Positions 53,328 through 61,982 of a DNA stretch of 64,000 nucleotides are shown one piece after another. A model generated the notes under the pieces. That model did no database searches, was not told the origin of the DNA, and saw only the letters and a program-made list of their open reading frames with translations. The DNA is taken from the NCBI GenBank assembly GCA_016794785.1, contig JAEUHC010000018.1, forward strand, positions 1 through 64,000, read 5' to 3'. Every line of letters begins with the position of its first letter. The stretch's first letter is position 1. A program made the position numbers and the translations under genes. The DNA comes from Opitutaceae bacterium (GTDB taxonomy: Bacteria; Verrucomicrobiota; Verrucomicrobiia; Opitutales; Opitutaceae).

Positions 53328-54116
53328 ATGCGCCTGTTTTTGTTGTCGCTGATGGCCGGGGCTTCGGTGCTTTCCGCCGAGGCCGGGGAGCATTCGCGCG
53401 CCCATGCGCACAACGACTATGAGCACGTGCGGCCGTTGCATGATGCGCTCGACCGGGGCTTTGGCAGCGTCGAGGCTGACGTGTGGCTCGTCGAAGGTTC
53501 GCTGCTCGTCGCGCACGATCGCAAGGACGTGAAGCCGGGGCGCACGCTCGCCGCTCTCTACCTTGAGCCGTTGCGGGAGCGGGTGCGGCGGGGCGAAGGA
53601 CGCGTCGGACGCGAGGCTCCTCCCCTTGTGCTGCTCGTCGATGTGAAATCCGAGGCTGCGCCGACCTACGCGGCGGTGCACGCGGAGCTCGCCCGCTACG
53701 CGGACATATTGACCACAGTCCGCGGCGGCCGGATCGAGCCGCGCGCCGTGACGGTGATTATCTCGGGCAACCGCGCTCGAAGGGAAATCGAGGCGCAGGC
53801 TGAGCGCCTAGTGTTTATCGACGGCCGCGCGGCTGACCTCGACGAGAACCCGCCCGCGATGCTCGTGCCGTGGGTCAGTGAAAACTGGGGAAAGGTGTTT
53901 CCCCGTTGGCGCTGGCAGGGCGAGATGCCGGCCGAGACCCGTGCCGCGCTTCGGGCTTGGGTGGCCCGGGCGCACGGGCAGGGCAGGCAGGTGCGCTTCT
54001 GGAACACTCCCGACCGCCCCGAGGTGTGGCGTGAGTTGCGCGACGCCGGCGTGGACTGGATCGGCACGGACGACCTGGCGGGTTTGCAGCGCTTCCTCAC
54101 CGGCCCCGCGCGCTAA
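53328..54116 (+). CDS. PI-PLC/glycerophosphodiester-phosphodiesterase-like exported protein
   Basis: 262 residues from the ATG at 53328, whose first 17 form a signal peptide (MRLFLLSLMAGASVLSA). The TIM-barrel active-site pieces are AHAHNDYEHVRPLHDAL, FGSVEADVWLVEGSLLVAHD and VLLVDVKSEAAPTY. The paired His (RAHAH and VAHD) and the metal-binding Glu/Asp of EADV are as in AIM6/PLC-like phosphodiesterases. The C-terminus has WNTPDRPEVWRELRDAGVDW. It would cleave a phosphodiester such as glycerophosphodiesters or inositol lipids; the substrate was not determined. Confidence 0.83.
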   Translation: MRLFLLSLMAGASVLSAEAGEHSRAHAHNDYEHVRPLHDALDRGFGSVEADVWLVEGSLLVAHDRKDVKPGRTLAALYLEPLRERVRRGEGRVGREAPPLVLLVDVKSEAAPTYAAVHAELARYADILTTVRGGRIEPRAVTVIISGNRARREIEAQAERLVFIDGRAADLDENPPAMLVPWVSENWGKVFPRWRWQGEMPAETRAALRAWVARAHGQGRQVRFWNTPDRPEVWRELRDAGVDWIGTDDLAGLQRFLTGPAR

Positions 54117-54206
54117 ATTGGCGGGCGGAATCCATCATTGACCGAGGTGGGTCGCGGCCTAGCTTCGATCCTTCACACTTACTCTCATCCACTCCGCATT
54201 TTCGTC

Positions 54207-55529
54207 GTGAATGTCCAACTGAACAGCCAGTCCGTCACCCGCAAGAGCCTCGTCGTCACGCTCGACGCGAGCGAAGTCGACACCGAGCACCAGGCCGTGA
54301 TTGGCGAAGTCGCCAAGGTGGCGCGCCTCCCCGGCTTCCGTCCGGGCAAGGTCCCGCTGTCCCTTATCGCGGCGCGCTTCAAGGACGAGATCGCAGCGGA
54401 GTTCCGCCAAAAGGTCGTCGCCAAGGCCTACCGTGACAGCCTCGAGCAGCAGAAGCTCGACGTGCTCAATGTCGTCAATGTCGAGGAAGGCACCATCGCC
54501 ACCGGCTCCCCGGCGACGATCACCATCACCCTCGACGTGCGCCCGGAGTTCACGCTGCCGAACTACACGGGCCTCGAGACAGAAGTCCTCCCGACCGATC
54601 CGACCGACGATGAGGTCGCTCGTGTGATCGACGGCATGCGCTCGGAGCGGGCGGATTTCAAGGCGACCGACCGCGCTTCGCAAAAGGGCGACTACCTCAA
54701 GCTCGCTTATACCGGCGCGATCGACGGGAAGCCTGTCGCTGACTTGGTTCCCGACAAGCAGCTCTACGGCGCGGTGCCGCAGACTTGGGAAGAGGTCGGC
54801 GCCGAGAACAATGGCGTCATCCCCGGGCTCGGTCAGCAACTCGCGGGTCTGAAGTCCGGCGACAAGCGCGACATCGCGATCACGTTTCCCGCGGACTTTG
54901 CCGGGGCTCCCGCGCTCGCGGGCAAGCAGGCGGTGTATTCCGTGACGATTCAGGAAGTCCGCGAGCGAGTCCTGCCGGAGCTGGACGCCGAGTTCTTCAA
55001 GGGGCACGAGGTCGACGATCTCGCGGGGCTGCAGTCCAAGGTGCGCAACAACCTGAAACTCCAAAAGGAATACCAGAACCGCACCGCGCAGCGCCGGCAG
55101 GTGATGGATCAGATCGCCGGACGCACGGATTTCCCCGTGCCGGAGTCGCTGGTCGAGTCCGAGACGCAAGGCATGCTCCGCCAGCACATCGAGGAAGGTT
55201 TGCGCCGCGGCGTGCCCGAGGAGCAGTTCGAGAAGGACAAGAAGGAACTCTACGCGGGCGCGAAGCAGGCCGCGACGAATCGCGTGAAGCTCCAGCTCAT
55301 CCTCGCCAAGATCGCCGAGCAGGAGAAACTCGAGATCAGCAACGACGATCTCAACAGCGCGATCTACAACGAGGCGATGCGCTCCGGGCAGAAGCCCGAC
55401 AAGCTCGCCCGCTCGCTCGCCGAGAACCGCGACCAGCTCCGCGCGATGCAGCAGTCGATCATTTTCGACAAGGCGGTTGATTTCCTCGTGTCCAAGGCTA
55501 GCGTCCGCACCGCTCAGCCCAAGGCTTGA
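54207..55529 (+). CDS. tig: Trigger factor
   Basis: 440 residues from the GTG at 54207 (MNVQLNSQSVTRKSLVV). The ribosome-bound chaperone and peptidyl-prolyl isomerase. The ribosome-binding signature GFRPGKVP lies in LPGFRPGKVPLSLIAARF. The FKBP-like middle domain (KGDYLKLAYTGAIDGKPVAD) and the C-terminal helical chaperone arms (MLRQHIEEGLRRGVPEEQFE) are normal. It is the first gene of tig-clpP-clpX, a common bacterial order; clpP follows after 28 bases. Confidence 0.94.
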   Translation: MNVQLNSQSVTRKSLVVTLDASEVDTEHQAVIGEVAKVARLPGFRPGKVPLSLIAARFKDEIAAEFRQKVVAKAYRDSLEQQKLDVLNVVNVEEGTIATGSPATITITLDVRPEFTLPNYTGLETEVLPTDPTDDEVARVIDGMRSERADFKATDRASQKGDYLKLAYTGAIDGKPVADLVPDKQLYGAVPQTWEEVGAENNGVIPGLGQQLAGLKSGDKRDIAITFPADFAGAPALAGKQAVYSVTIQEVRERVLPELDAEFFKGHEVDDLAGLQSKVRNNLKLQKEYQNRTAQRRQVMDQIAGRTDFPVPESLVESETQGMLRQHIEEGLRRGVPEEQFEKDKKELYAGAKQAATNRVKLQLILAKIAEQEKLEISNDDLNSAIYNEAMRSGQKPDKLARSLAENRDQLRAMQQSIIFDKAVDFLVSKASVRTAQPKA

Positions 55530-55557
55530 GCGGAACCAACCACACCCTACCGCCACC

Positions 55558-56172
55558 GTGAGCTACGACGCCACCATCTGGGACAACAACGGCCGCGAGA
55601 CGCATGGCATGAGCGTCTTTTCGCGCCTGTTGAAGGACCGCATCCTCTTCATCGGCACGGCGATTGACGACAACGTCGCCAATCTCGTCATCGCCCAGAT
55701 GCTCTACCTCCAGATGGTGGATTCGAAGAAAGACATCCACCTTTACATCAACTCGCCGGGCGGCGTCGTGACCGGTGGCATGGCCATCTACGACACGATG
55801 AACTTCCTCGAGTGCGACATCGTCACGTATTGCGTGGGCATGGCCGCCAGCATGGGCACCGTGCTCCTCGCCGCCGGCACGAAGGGCAAGCGCTTCGCGC
55901 TCCCCAATTGCCGCGTGATGATCCACCAGCCCAGCGGCGGCGCGAGCGGCCAGACCGCCGACATTGCGATCGCTGCGCGTGAGATCCTGCGCTGGCGCAA
56001 GACCCTCAACGAGGCGCTCGCCTCCTGCACCGGCAAATCGGCCGAGCAAATCGACAAGGACTCCGACCGCGACTACTACATGAGCGCGCAGGAGGCCAAG
56101 GACTACGGAATCGTCGATCACGTCGTCACGTCCACGCGCAAGGCCAAGGCCCCGGTGCCGAGCGCCGCTTGA
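55558..56172 (+). CDS. clpP: ATP-dependent Clp protease proteolytic subunit
   Basis: 204 residues from a GTG at 55558; the open frame runs back into tig but no better start exists. ClpP forms the barrel protease with ClpX. The catalytic Ser is in GMAASMGTVLLAAG, the catalytic His in RVMIHQPSGGASGQ and the Asp in DKDSDRDYYMSAQEA. LYINSPGGVVTGGMAIYDTM is the typical barrel strand. It follows tig and precedes clpX with 64 bases between. Confidence 0.96.
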   Translation: MSYDATIWDNNGRETHGMSVFSRLLKDRILFIGTAIDDNVANLVIAQMLYLQMVDSKKDIHLYINSPGGVVTGGMAIYDTMNFLECDIVTYCVGMAASMGTVLLAAGTKGKRFALPNCRVMIHQPSGGASGQTADIAIAAREILRWRKTLNEALASCTGKSAEQIDKDSDRDYYMSAQEAKDYGIVDHVVTSTRKAKAPVPSAA

Positions 56173-56236
56173 GCAGAGTAGTTTCCGCTCAACTCCGGCC
56201 TCGACTACCGGGCGCACCCGGCCAGCCTTCCCGCCC

Positions 56237-57529
56237 ATGGCAAAATCGGCGCGCATGACCCTCTGCTCGTTCTGCGGCAAGTCCCAGGCGGAGGTGAAGA
56301 AGATCATCGCGGGCCCCGGCGTCTACATCTGCGATTCCTGCGTCAATGTCTGCAAGTCGATCATCGACCGGGAAATCAAGGCCCCCGCCGCCGAGGCCAA
56401 GCCCGCATTTCGCCTCATCAAGCCCACGGAAATCCGCCGCACGCTCGACGACTACGTGATTGGCCAGGACCACGCGAAGAAGGTTCTCTCCGTCGCGGTC
56501 TACAACCACTACAAGCGGCTGATGTTTGATTCCGGCCAAAGCAAGGACTCCGCGGCGCTCTCGCCCGAGTTCAACGAGGTGGAGGTCGAGAAAAGCAACA
56601 TCCTGCTCGTCGGCCCCACCGGCACCGGCAAGACGCTCCTCGCCCGCACGCTCGCCAAGATCCTGGATGTGCCCTTCGCCATCTCGGACGCGACCACGCT
56701 CACCGAGGCGGGCTACGTGGGCGAGGACGTGGAAAACGTCGTTCTTCGCCTGCTTCAGTCCGCCAACTACGATGTGAAGAAGGCCGAGTGTGGCATCATC
56801 TACATCGACGAGATCGATAAGATCGGGCGCAAGACGGAGAACGTTTCGATTACGCGTGATGTTTCCGGCGAGGGGGTGCAGCAGGCCTTGCTCAAGATCC
56901 TTGAGGGCACGACGTGCAACGTCCCGCCGCAGGGCGGCCGCAAGCACCCCAATCAGGAATACATCCAGATCAACACCTCGAACATCCTGTTCATTTGCGG
57001 CGGCGCTTTCGTAGGGCTCGACGCGATCGTGCAACGCCGGAAAGGCACGCGGAGCCTCGGCTTCTCCGCCCTTGCGGCTCAGCGTGACGAGGCACTCAAG
57101 CCCGAGGACATGATGAAGTCCCTGGCCCCGGAGGACCTGATTCGCTTCGGCATGATTCCGGAGTTCATCGGCCGGCTGCCCGTCGTTTCGGTGCTCGATC
57201 ACCTAGCGGTCGCCGACCTCGAGAAGATTCTTCTCCGCACCAAAAACGCGATGGTGAAGCAGTATTCCAAGCTGTTCGCGATGGACGGGGTGCGGCTCAA
57301 GTTCACACCCGACGCCGTGAGGGCGATCGCCGCCAAGGCCATCGAGCTCAAGACGGGCGCCCGTGCGCTGCGCTCGATTATGGAAAACCTGATGCTTGAG
57401 GTGATGTATGAGTTGCCGCAGCGCGACGACGTCACCGAGGTCGTGATCGACGCCGCTGTCGTCGCCGGCCGCCGGAAGCCCACGCTGCGCCGGGCCGAGA
57501 AGGCGGAGCCGAAGCAGGACGCGGCCTGA
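56237..57529 (+). CDS. clpX: ATP-dependent Clp protease ATPase subunit ClpX
   Basis: 430 residues. The N-terminal zinc-binding domain is LCSFCGKSQAEVKK with CDSCVNVCKS (four Cys). The AAA+ core has Walker A GPTGTGKT, Walker B IIYIDEIDKIGRK and sensor/pore segments TEAGYVGEDVENVVLRLLQS and RDVSGEGVQQALLKILEGT. The IGF-type ClpP-binding loop appears as LIRFGMIPEFIGRLPVV. It unfolds ssrA-tagged and other substrates for ClpP. It is the last gene of tig-clpP-clpX, and a strong terminator lies 233 bases downstream. Confidence 0.97.
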   Translation: MAKSARMTLCSFCGKSQAEVKKIIAGPGVYICDSCVNVCKSIIDREIKAPAAEAKPAFRLIKPTEIRRTLDDYVIGQDHAKKVLSVAVYNHYKRLMFDSGQSKDSAALSPEFNEVEVEKSNILLVGPTGTGKTLLARTLAKILDVPFAISDATTLTEAGYVGEDVENVVLRLLQSANYDVKKAECGIIYIDEIDKIGRKTENVSITRDVSGEGVQQALLKILEGTTCNVPPQGGRKHPNQEYIQINTSNILFICGGAFVGLDAIVQRRKGTRSLGFSALAAQRDEALKPEDMMKSLAPEDLIRFGMIPEFIGRLPVVSVLDHLAVADLEKILLRTKNAMVKQYSKLFAMDGVRLKFTPDAVRAIAAKAIELKTGARALRSIMENLMLEVMYELPQRDDVTEVVIDAAVVAGRRKPTLRRAEKAEPKQDAA

Positions 57530-58062
57530 GGCTGGCGTCCAAGGGTAGGCTGGGCGGTCTTCCGAACTGAATTTTTCGGGCCGGCTGGGCGGCGAGCGCC
57601 CTTTCGAGTTAGTTGGAAAGAGTGCGGGCTTGGTGAATTCCCGGGTAGCTCCGGCGGATAAAAAAATCGGAGATTTTTTCTTTTCGATTTTGAACGCAAC
57701 GCGTGCCGCCGCGTCTTTCTCCGTGGTAGTCAGTTCTACGGTTTGCTTGGTGTTAGGTCATTGGGCCGTCTCGAGGGGTCGAGACGGCCCTCCTTTTTTA
57801 GGACTCGGCCGAGTCCCGTGACCGTCGATGCTTGGCCCTCGCCAAACCACCGGAGAGCCGCCCCGGTGGCCTCGGGATGGTCGTTTTCCGAGCAAGTTGC
57901 GCCGGACTCGGCAGTCGGCCGCGCGGGCGCGGCGCATCGTGACGGGCAGCCCGGTCACCCGCCGCAAGTCGTAAGCGTGACCACCGGTGTCCGCTTCGTT
58001 CGCTCGACGTCAGACCGCGAGTGGCAGCGCAGGCAGGTGCGGGGTGTTGGTCGGGTGAGGCC
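57530..58062. other. Long intergenic region with terminator and palindrome, no confident gene
   Basis: 533 bases between clpX and the SLC13-type gene, convergent. An A/T-only stem (AAAAAATC-GGA-GATTTTTT) lies at 57661-57679, an intrinsic terminator at 57763-57798, and a perfect 16-base palindrome GGACTCGGCCGAGTCC at 57801-57816. The stretch 57680-57760 (GC about average, no frame) could be an sRNA gene ended by the terminator, but no promoter is clear. From 57820 to 58062 nothing was recognised. Confidence 0.5.
57763..57798 (+). terminator. Intrinsic terminator
   Basis: A 12-bp perfect stem GGGCCGTCTCGA / TCGAGACGGCCC with a GGGG tetraloop is followed by TCC and six Ts. It is oriented for the plus strand and would terminate the tig-clpP-clpX transcript or a small RNA in the gap. 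With reads in the other direction it lacks a T-run. Confidence 0.85.
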
Positions 58063-59862
58063 CTAGCGGAGCGGCCAGATAATCGGAATCACTATCATCG
58101 CGACGATGAAGCACAGCAAGTTGAGCGGCACACCCACTTTCACGAAGTCACGAAAGCGATAGCCACCGATGCCGTAGATGTAGGTGTTGGTCTGGTAGCC
58201 GATGGGTGTGGCAAAGGCGCAGCTGGCCGCAATCGTGACCGCGATGACGAAGGGCTGCGTGGACAGCTGCGCCTCCCGTGCGATGCCGAGCACAATAGGG
58301 ATCATGAGCGCCGCCACCGCGTTGTTGGAGAGGATCTCGGTCAACAGCATCGTCACGACATAGATTGCCGCGAGCATGACGAGGGGCTTGTGGGGCGCGG
58401 CGACCACGGCATCGACGCCCTGCACGACATTGTGCGCGAGCCAGAGCGCCGCGCCTGTCCGCTCCATCGCCAGGCCGAGCGCGAGCATGCCGAAGATGAC
58501 AAACAGCATCTCCCACTCAATCGATTCGTAGGCCTGCTTGGGCTTGATGCAGCCGGTGAGGCAGAGGAACACAGCCCCCGCGATCGCACCGAGGTGGATG
58601 GGAATCTGGCCAATAGTCTCTCCCACCACCACGGCGGCGATGGTGGCAAGCACGAGCGGAATGCGCTTGTGCAACGACCACGACGGCAGCGGTGGCTTGT
58701 CAAAGAGGATGATATCATCCCCCTGCCGCAGTCCATTGACCGCCTGCTCGGTGCCCATCATCAGCAAGATGTCCCCCATCTCGAGGGGGAGGGTCTCAAG
58801 CTTCTCCCTCACGTTCTGGCCGGAGCGATGAATGGCGAGCACAACGACGCGGAATCGCTGCCGAAAGTTCAGCTCGTTGACGCTCTGCCCGATGATTTCG
58901 GAGTTGGGCGCGACCGCGCCTTCGAACACCACGCTCTCGTGCGCCGCAATCTGCTCGAGGCCGGCCTCGGCCGTGAAATCGAAGCCCGGGGTCGCCCGGG
59001 CCCGGGCAACGCCCGAGGGGCGGCACGCAATGACGAGTCGGTCGCCCTCGCGCAATGGCGTGACATCGGGATCGACGGTGATGCCGATGCCGTCGCGCAC
59101 GACCTCGATCACCCGGAAGCCACGCGCGGAGACGAGCCCGCCGGCTCGCAGCGTGCTGCCGATCAAGTGCGAGCCGGCGGGCACGTAAGCCTCTGTCAGG
59201 TATTCGCGGCGCTCGTCGTCGCTTAGGATGGAGGTCAGCGTCTCGCGCGCGGGCAGCAGCTTGTTTCCTGCGAGCGCAAGGTAGATGGCGCCCACGATCG
59301 TGATTGGCACACCGACCCAGGCGAGGCCGAACATTTCCATGCCGGGCAGGCCGCGTTCTATCAGCATGCCATTGGCGACGAGGTTGGTGCTCGTGCCGAT
59401 GAGGGTGGTCACGCCGCCGAGCACGGCGGCGTAGGACACGGGAATCAGGAACTTCGAGGCCGGCAGGCCCATGCGACGGGCGAGGTTGAGCACCACCGGC
59501 ACAAAGACCACGACGACCGGAGTATTGTTGATCCAGGCGGAGACGAAGGCCACCAGCGCCACCAGCAGGAAAAGAACGACTTGGTAGGGGAGGACCGCCG
59601 CTTTTTCGATGCCGCTCGAGAGGTAGTCCAGCGCCCCGCAGCGCACGAGCGCCGCGCTCAGCACAAACATCGCGGCGACCGTGATCGGCGCGGGATTGGA
59701 AAATACCGAGAACACCTCCTTCACCGGCACGAGCCCCGTCGCGGCGATGATGATCAGCAGCGACAGCGCGATCAGGTCCGGCGGGGTTCTTTCCCGCACA
59801 AACGCGATGATCGCGCCGATGAGCAGCGTGAAGACGAGGGCGATTTGCCATGTCAGTGTCAT
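58063..59862 (-). CDS. SLC13/DASS-type anion transporter with TrkA-C domains
   Basis: 599 residues. Hydrophobic helices flank a central soluble part of about 190 residues. The N-terminal half carries AALVRCGALDYLSSGIEKA, FVSAWINNTPVVVVFVPVV and SYAAVLGGVTTLIGTSTNLV, the NTP/TSTN-type motif of divalent-anion symporters. The centre (about 200-380) contains two TrkA-C (RCK_C) domains. The second half repeats SNNAVAALMIPIVLGIARE. Family members move sulfate, phosphate or dicarboxylates with sodium or protons; the substrate here is unknown. The cysK gene is divergent across 148 bases, so a role in sulfate supply is conceivable but not shown. Confidence 0.88.
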   Translation of the reverse strand: MTLTWQIALVFTLLIGAIIAFVRERTPPDLIALSLLIIIAATGLVPVKEVFSVFSNPAPITVAAMFVLSAALVRCGALDYLSSGIEKAAVLPYQVVLFLLVALVAFVSAWINNTPVVVVFVPVVLNLARRMGLPASKFLIPVSYAAVLGGVTTLIGTSTNLVANGMLIERGLPGMEMFGLAWVGVPITIVGAIYLALAGNKLLPARETLTSILSDDERREYLTEAYVPAGSHLIGSTLRAGGLVSARGFRVIEVVRDGIGITVDPDVTPLREGDRLVIACRPSGVARARATPGFDFTAEAGLEQIAAHESVVFEGAVAPNSEIIGQSVNELNFRQRFRVVVLAIHRSGQNVREKLETLPLEMGDILLMMGTEQAVNGLRQGDDIILFDKPPLPSWSLHKRIPLVLATIAAVVVGETIGQIPIHLGAIAGAVFLCLTGCIKPKQAYESIEWEMLFVIFGMLALGLAMERTGAALWLAHNVVQGVDAVVAAPHKPLVMLAAIYVVTMLLTEILSNNAVAALMIPIVLGIAREAQLSTQPFVIAVTIAASCAFATPIGYQTNTYIYGIGGYRFRDFVKVGVPLNLLCFIVAMIVIPIIWPLR

Positions 59863-60010
59863 GGAACCGGCAGCTTGCGGGGAGGCCCGGGCCCCGCCGA
59901 GGGCAAAAAGCGAGCGTGTGCGTCTTACCGTCCGCGCCGTTTATGCCACTTTTTTTTGCGGCGAATCCCGGACGGATGTGCTCCCTTGACTCTCCTCAAC
60001 CAATCCCCCC

Positions 60011-60988
60011 ATGGCCAAAATCTACAACGACATCACCGAGACCATCGGCAACACCCCCCTCGTCCGCCTCAACCGCACCGCCGCTGCCCATGGCTCCCAG
60101 GCGGAGGTGTTGCTGAAGCTTGAGTTCTTCAACCCGCTTTCGAGCGTCAAGGACCGCATTGGCTTCGCCATGATCGACGACGCGCTGAAGAGCGGGAAGA
60201 TCAACGCGAAGACCGTTCTCATCGAGCCGACGTCCGGCAACACGGGCATCGCGCTTGCCTTCGTTGCCGCGGCCAAGGGCCTGAAGCTCATCCTTACGAT
60301 GCCCGAGACCATGACGATGGAGCGCCGCAAGCTCCTCAAGGTCCTCGGCGCGCGCCTCGTGCTCACCGAGGGACCCAAGGGTATGAAGGGCGCCATCGCC
60401 AAGGCCGAGGAACTCGCGGCCAAGATCCCAAACAGCGTCATCCTCCAGCAATTCGCAAACCCTGCGAACCCCGCCATCCACCGCCGCACCACCGCGGAGG
60501 AAATTTGGCGCGACACCGACGGCAAGGTGGACTTCGTCGTCGCCGGCATCGGCACCGGCGGCACGATTACCGGCGTGGGTGAGGTGCTCAAGGCCCGCAA
60601 ACCCGGCGTGAAGATCGTCGCGGTGGAGCCCGACGCGTCGCCGGTCCTTTCCGGCGGCCAGCCCGGTCCGCACAAGTTGCAGGGCATCGGCGCGGGCTTC
60701 GTCCCGCAGGTGCTCAACACGAAGATCTACGACGAGGTCATCCGCGTGAAGGAAGCCGACTCCGGTCCCGTCTCCAAGCAGGTCAACACGCTCGACGGCA
60801 TCCCGGTTGGCATTTCGTCCGGCGCGATGGTTTGGGCGGGCCTGCAGCTCGCGAAGCGCCCGGAAAACAAGGGCAAGCAGATCGTCGTGATCGTCCCGTC
60901 GAGCAGCGAGCGCTACCTCTCCTCGTGGCTCTTCGCCGACATCGGCGTGGAGAGTGACTCGGTCGAGGACTTGTTTGGGCCGGCCTGA
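60011..60988 (+). CDS. cysK: Cysteine synthase A (O-acetylserine sulfhydrylase)
   Basis: 325 residues. A PLP enzyme that makes cysteine from O-acetylserine and sulfide. The PLP Lys47 is in NPLSSVKDRIGFAMIDD and the phosphate-binding loops are PTSGNTGIALAFVAA and GTGGTITGVGEVLK. The substrate loop ETMTMERRKLLKVLGARLVL and the C-terminal PVGISSGAMVWAGLQLAKRP agree with CysK rather than CysM. It starts divergently from the transporter gene and is followed by the glutathione peroxidase gene after a 37-base gap. Confidence 0.95.
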   Translation: MAKIYNDITETIGNTPLVRLNRTAAAHGSQAEVLLKLEFFNPLSSVKDRIGFAMIDDALKSGKINAKTVLIEPTSGNTGIALAFVAAAKGLKLILTMPETMTMERRKLLKVLGARLVLTEGPKGMKGAIAKAEELAAKIPNSVILQQFANPANPAIHRRTTAEEIWRDTDGKVDFVVAGIGTGGTITGVGEVLKARKPGVKIVAVEPDASPVLSGGQPGPHKLQGIGAGFVPQVLNTKIYDEVIRVKEADSGPVSKQVNTLDGIPVGISSGAMVWAGLQLAKRPENKGKQIVVIVPSSSERYLSSWLFADIGVESDSVEDLFGPA

Positions 60989-61025
60989 ATTTGACATTGC
61001 CGCGGCTGCTCGCGCAGCGTGCGGC

Positions 61026-61571
61026 ATGTCGATGTCCTTTCGCATTGCCGCCGCTTTCCTCGCGGTGTCCATGATGCTGCACGCCCAGGCTCTCCACGAA
61101 ATCGCCGTCAAGGATTTGGACGGCCGGTCCGCCACGCTGGTGCCGTTCAAGGGCCGCGTGCTCCTGGTGGTGAATGTCGCCTCCGAATGCGGCTACACCG
61201 GGCAATACGCCGGGCTGCAGGCGCTGCATGAAAAATACGCGGCGCAAGGTCTCGCGGTGCTGGGTTTTCCGTGCAATCAGTTTGGCGGCCAGGAGCCCGG
61301 CACCAACGCGGAGATCAAGCGCTTCTGCACGGCGAACTACCGCGTCACATTCCCGATGTTCGCCAAGATCGAGGTCAACGGGGCGAACCGGCACCCGCTG
61401 TTTGCCCGCCTCCTGGGCAAGGACAGCCCGGCGCCTGGCGACGTGAAATGGAATTTCGAGAAGTTTCTCGTCGGCCGCGACGGCCGACTCCTGCGGCGCT
61501 TCGACGCGGGCACCGAGCCCGACGATCCCGTCCTGGTAAGCGCCATCGAGGCAGCGCTCGCCCCGCGCTGA
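61026..61571 (+). CDS. Exported glutathione peroxidase-family protein
   Basis: 181 residues from an ATG at 61026 (a second ATG at 61032), beginning with a signal peptide (FRIAAAFLAVSMMLHAQA). The peroxidatic Cys55 is in VNVASECGYTGQYAGLQ; it is Cys rather than selenocysteine. The Gln/Trp/Asn partners are in FPCNQFGGQEPGTNAEIK and KWNFEKFLVGRDG. It reduces peroxides using thioredoxin-like or thiol donors, probably in the periplasm. The N-terminus distinguishes it from the cytosolic BtuE type. It follows cysK by 37 bases and may share its transcript. Confidence 0.9.
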   Translation: MSMSFRIAAAFLAVSMMLHAQALHEIAVKDLDGRSATLVPFKGRVLLVVNVASECGYTGQYAGLQALHEKYAAQGLAVLGFPCNQFGGQEPGTNAEIKRFCTANYRVTFPMFAKIEVNGANRHPLFARLLGKDSPAPGDVKWNFEKFLVGRDGRLLRRFDAGTEPDDPVLVSAIEAALAPR

Positions 61572-61593
61572 GGCAGAGCGGCTCTGGCGCGGC

Positions 61594-61881
61594 TCAGCTT
61601 CCGCGCAGGTTATGGATCGGCTTGACGTTGATCTCGATGTAAGCTTCCGCGGCCCCCGATCGGGCGAGGGCATCCAAGGCGGTGCCAAGTTCCGTAAACG
61701 GCCGCGATTGCGCCGCATCGGCCGTCGCCCCGATTTTGCAGTCAAATCGCCATTGGTTGTAACCCTCGGGCAGCGGGCGCCGGTGGCGGTTGCGGGAAAA
61801 CCGTTTCAGTTCGTGGCGGATCTTATCGCGCACGCGGTCGGGCGCCAGGCGCGGATCGGTAAGCGGAAAGGTCTTTTTCAT
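61594..61881 (-). CDS. Small conserved protein (DUF6172-like)
   Basis: 95 residues from the ATG at 61881. The sequence begins MKKTFPLTDPRLAPDRVRDK, with IRHELKRFSRNRHRRPLPEG and YNQWRFDCKIGATADAAQS. This matches my recollection of DUF6172: a basic helix, an FDCK motif, and an alternating C-terminal beta end (AYIEINVKPIHN). Function unknown. It is convergent with the peroxidase gene, 22 bases apart. Confidence 0.7.
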   Translation of the reverse strand: MKKTFPLTDPRLAPDRVRDKIRHELKRFSRNRHRRPLPEGYNQWRFDCKIGATADAAQSRPFTELGTALDALARSGAAEAYIEINVKPIHNLRGS

Positions 61882-61982
61882 GCGTGAGGTGCAGCCTGCC
61901 ACGGGTCTGCGGCCGTGGCAATGCCGCGGATCGCGGGCGGTGCGGCCTTGTCACCGTTTGCGGTTTCGCTCGTCTATCGGGC

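Noticed and set aside
57661..57679. AAAAAATC-GGA-GATTTTTT stem as terminator of clpX
   Set aside because: A/T-only stem with a weak predicted stability; the GC-rich terminator at 57763 is much better.
57743..58066. 107-codon plus-strand frame in the clpX-transporter gap
   Set aside because: It runs through the terminator and palindrome, has Arg/Pro-rich composition and no similarity.
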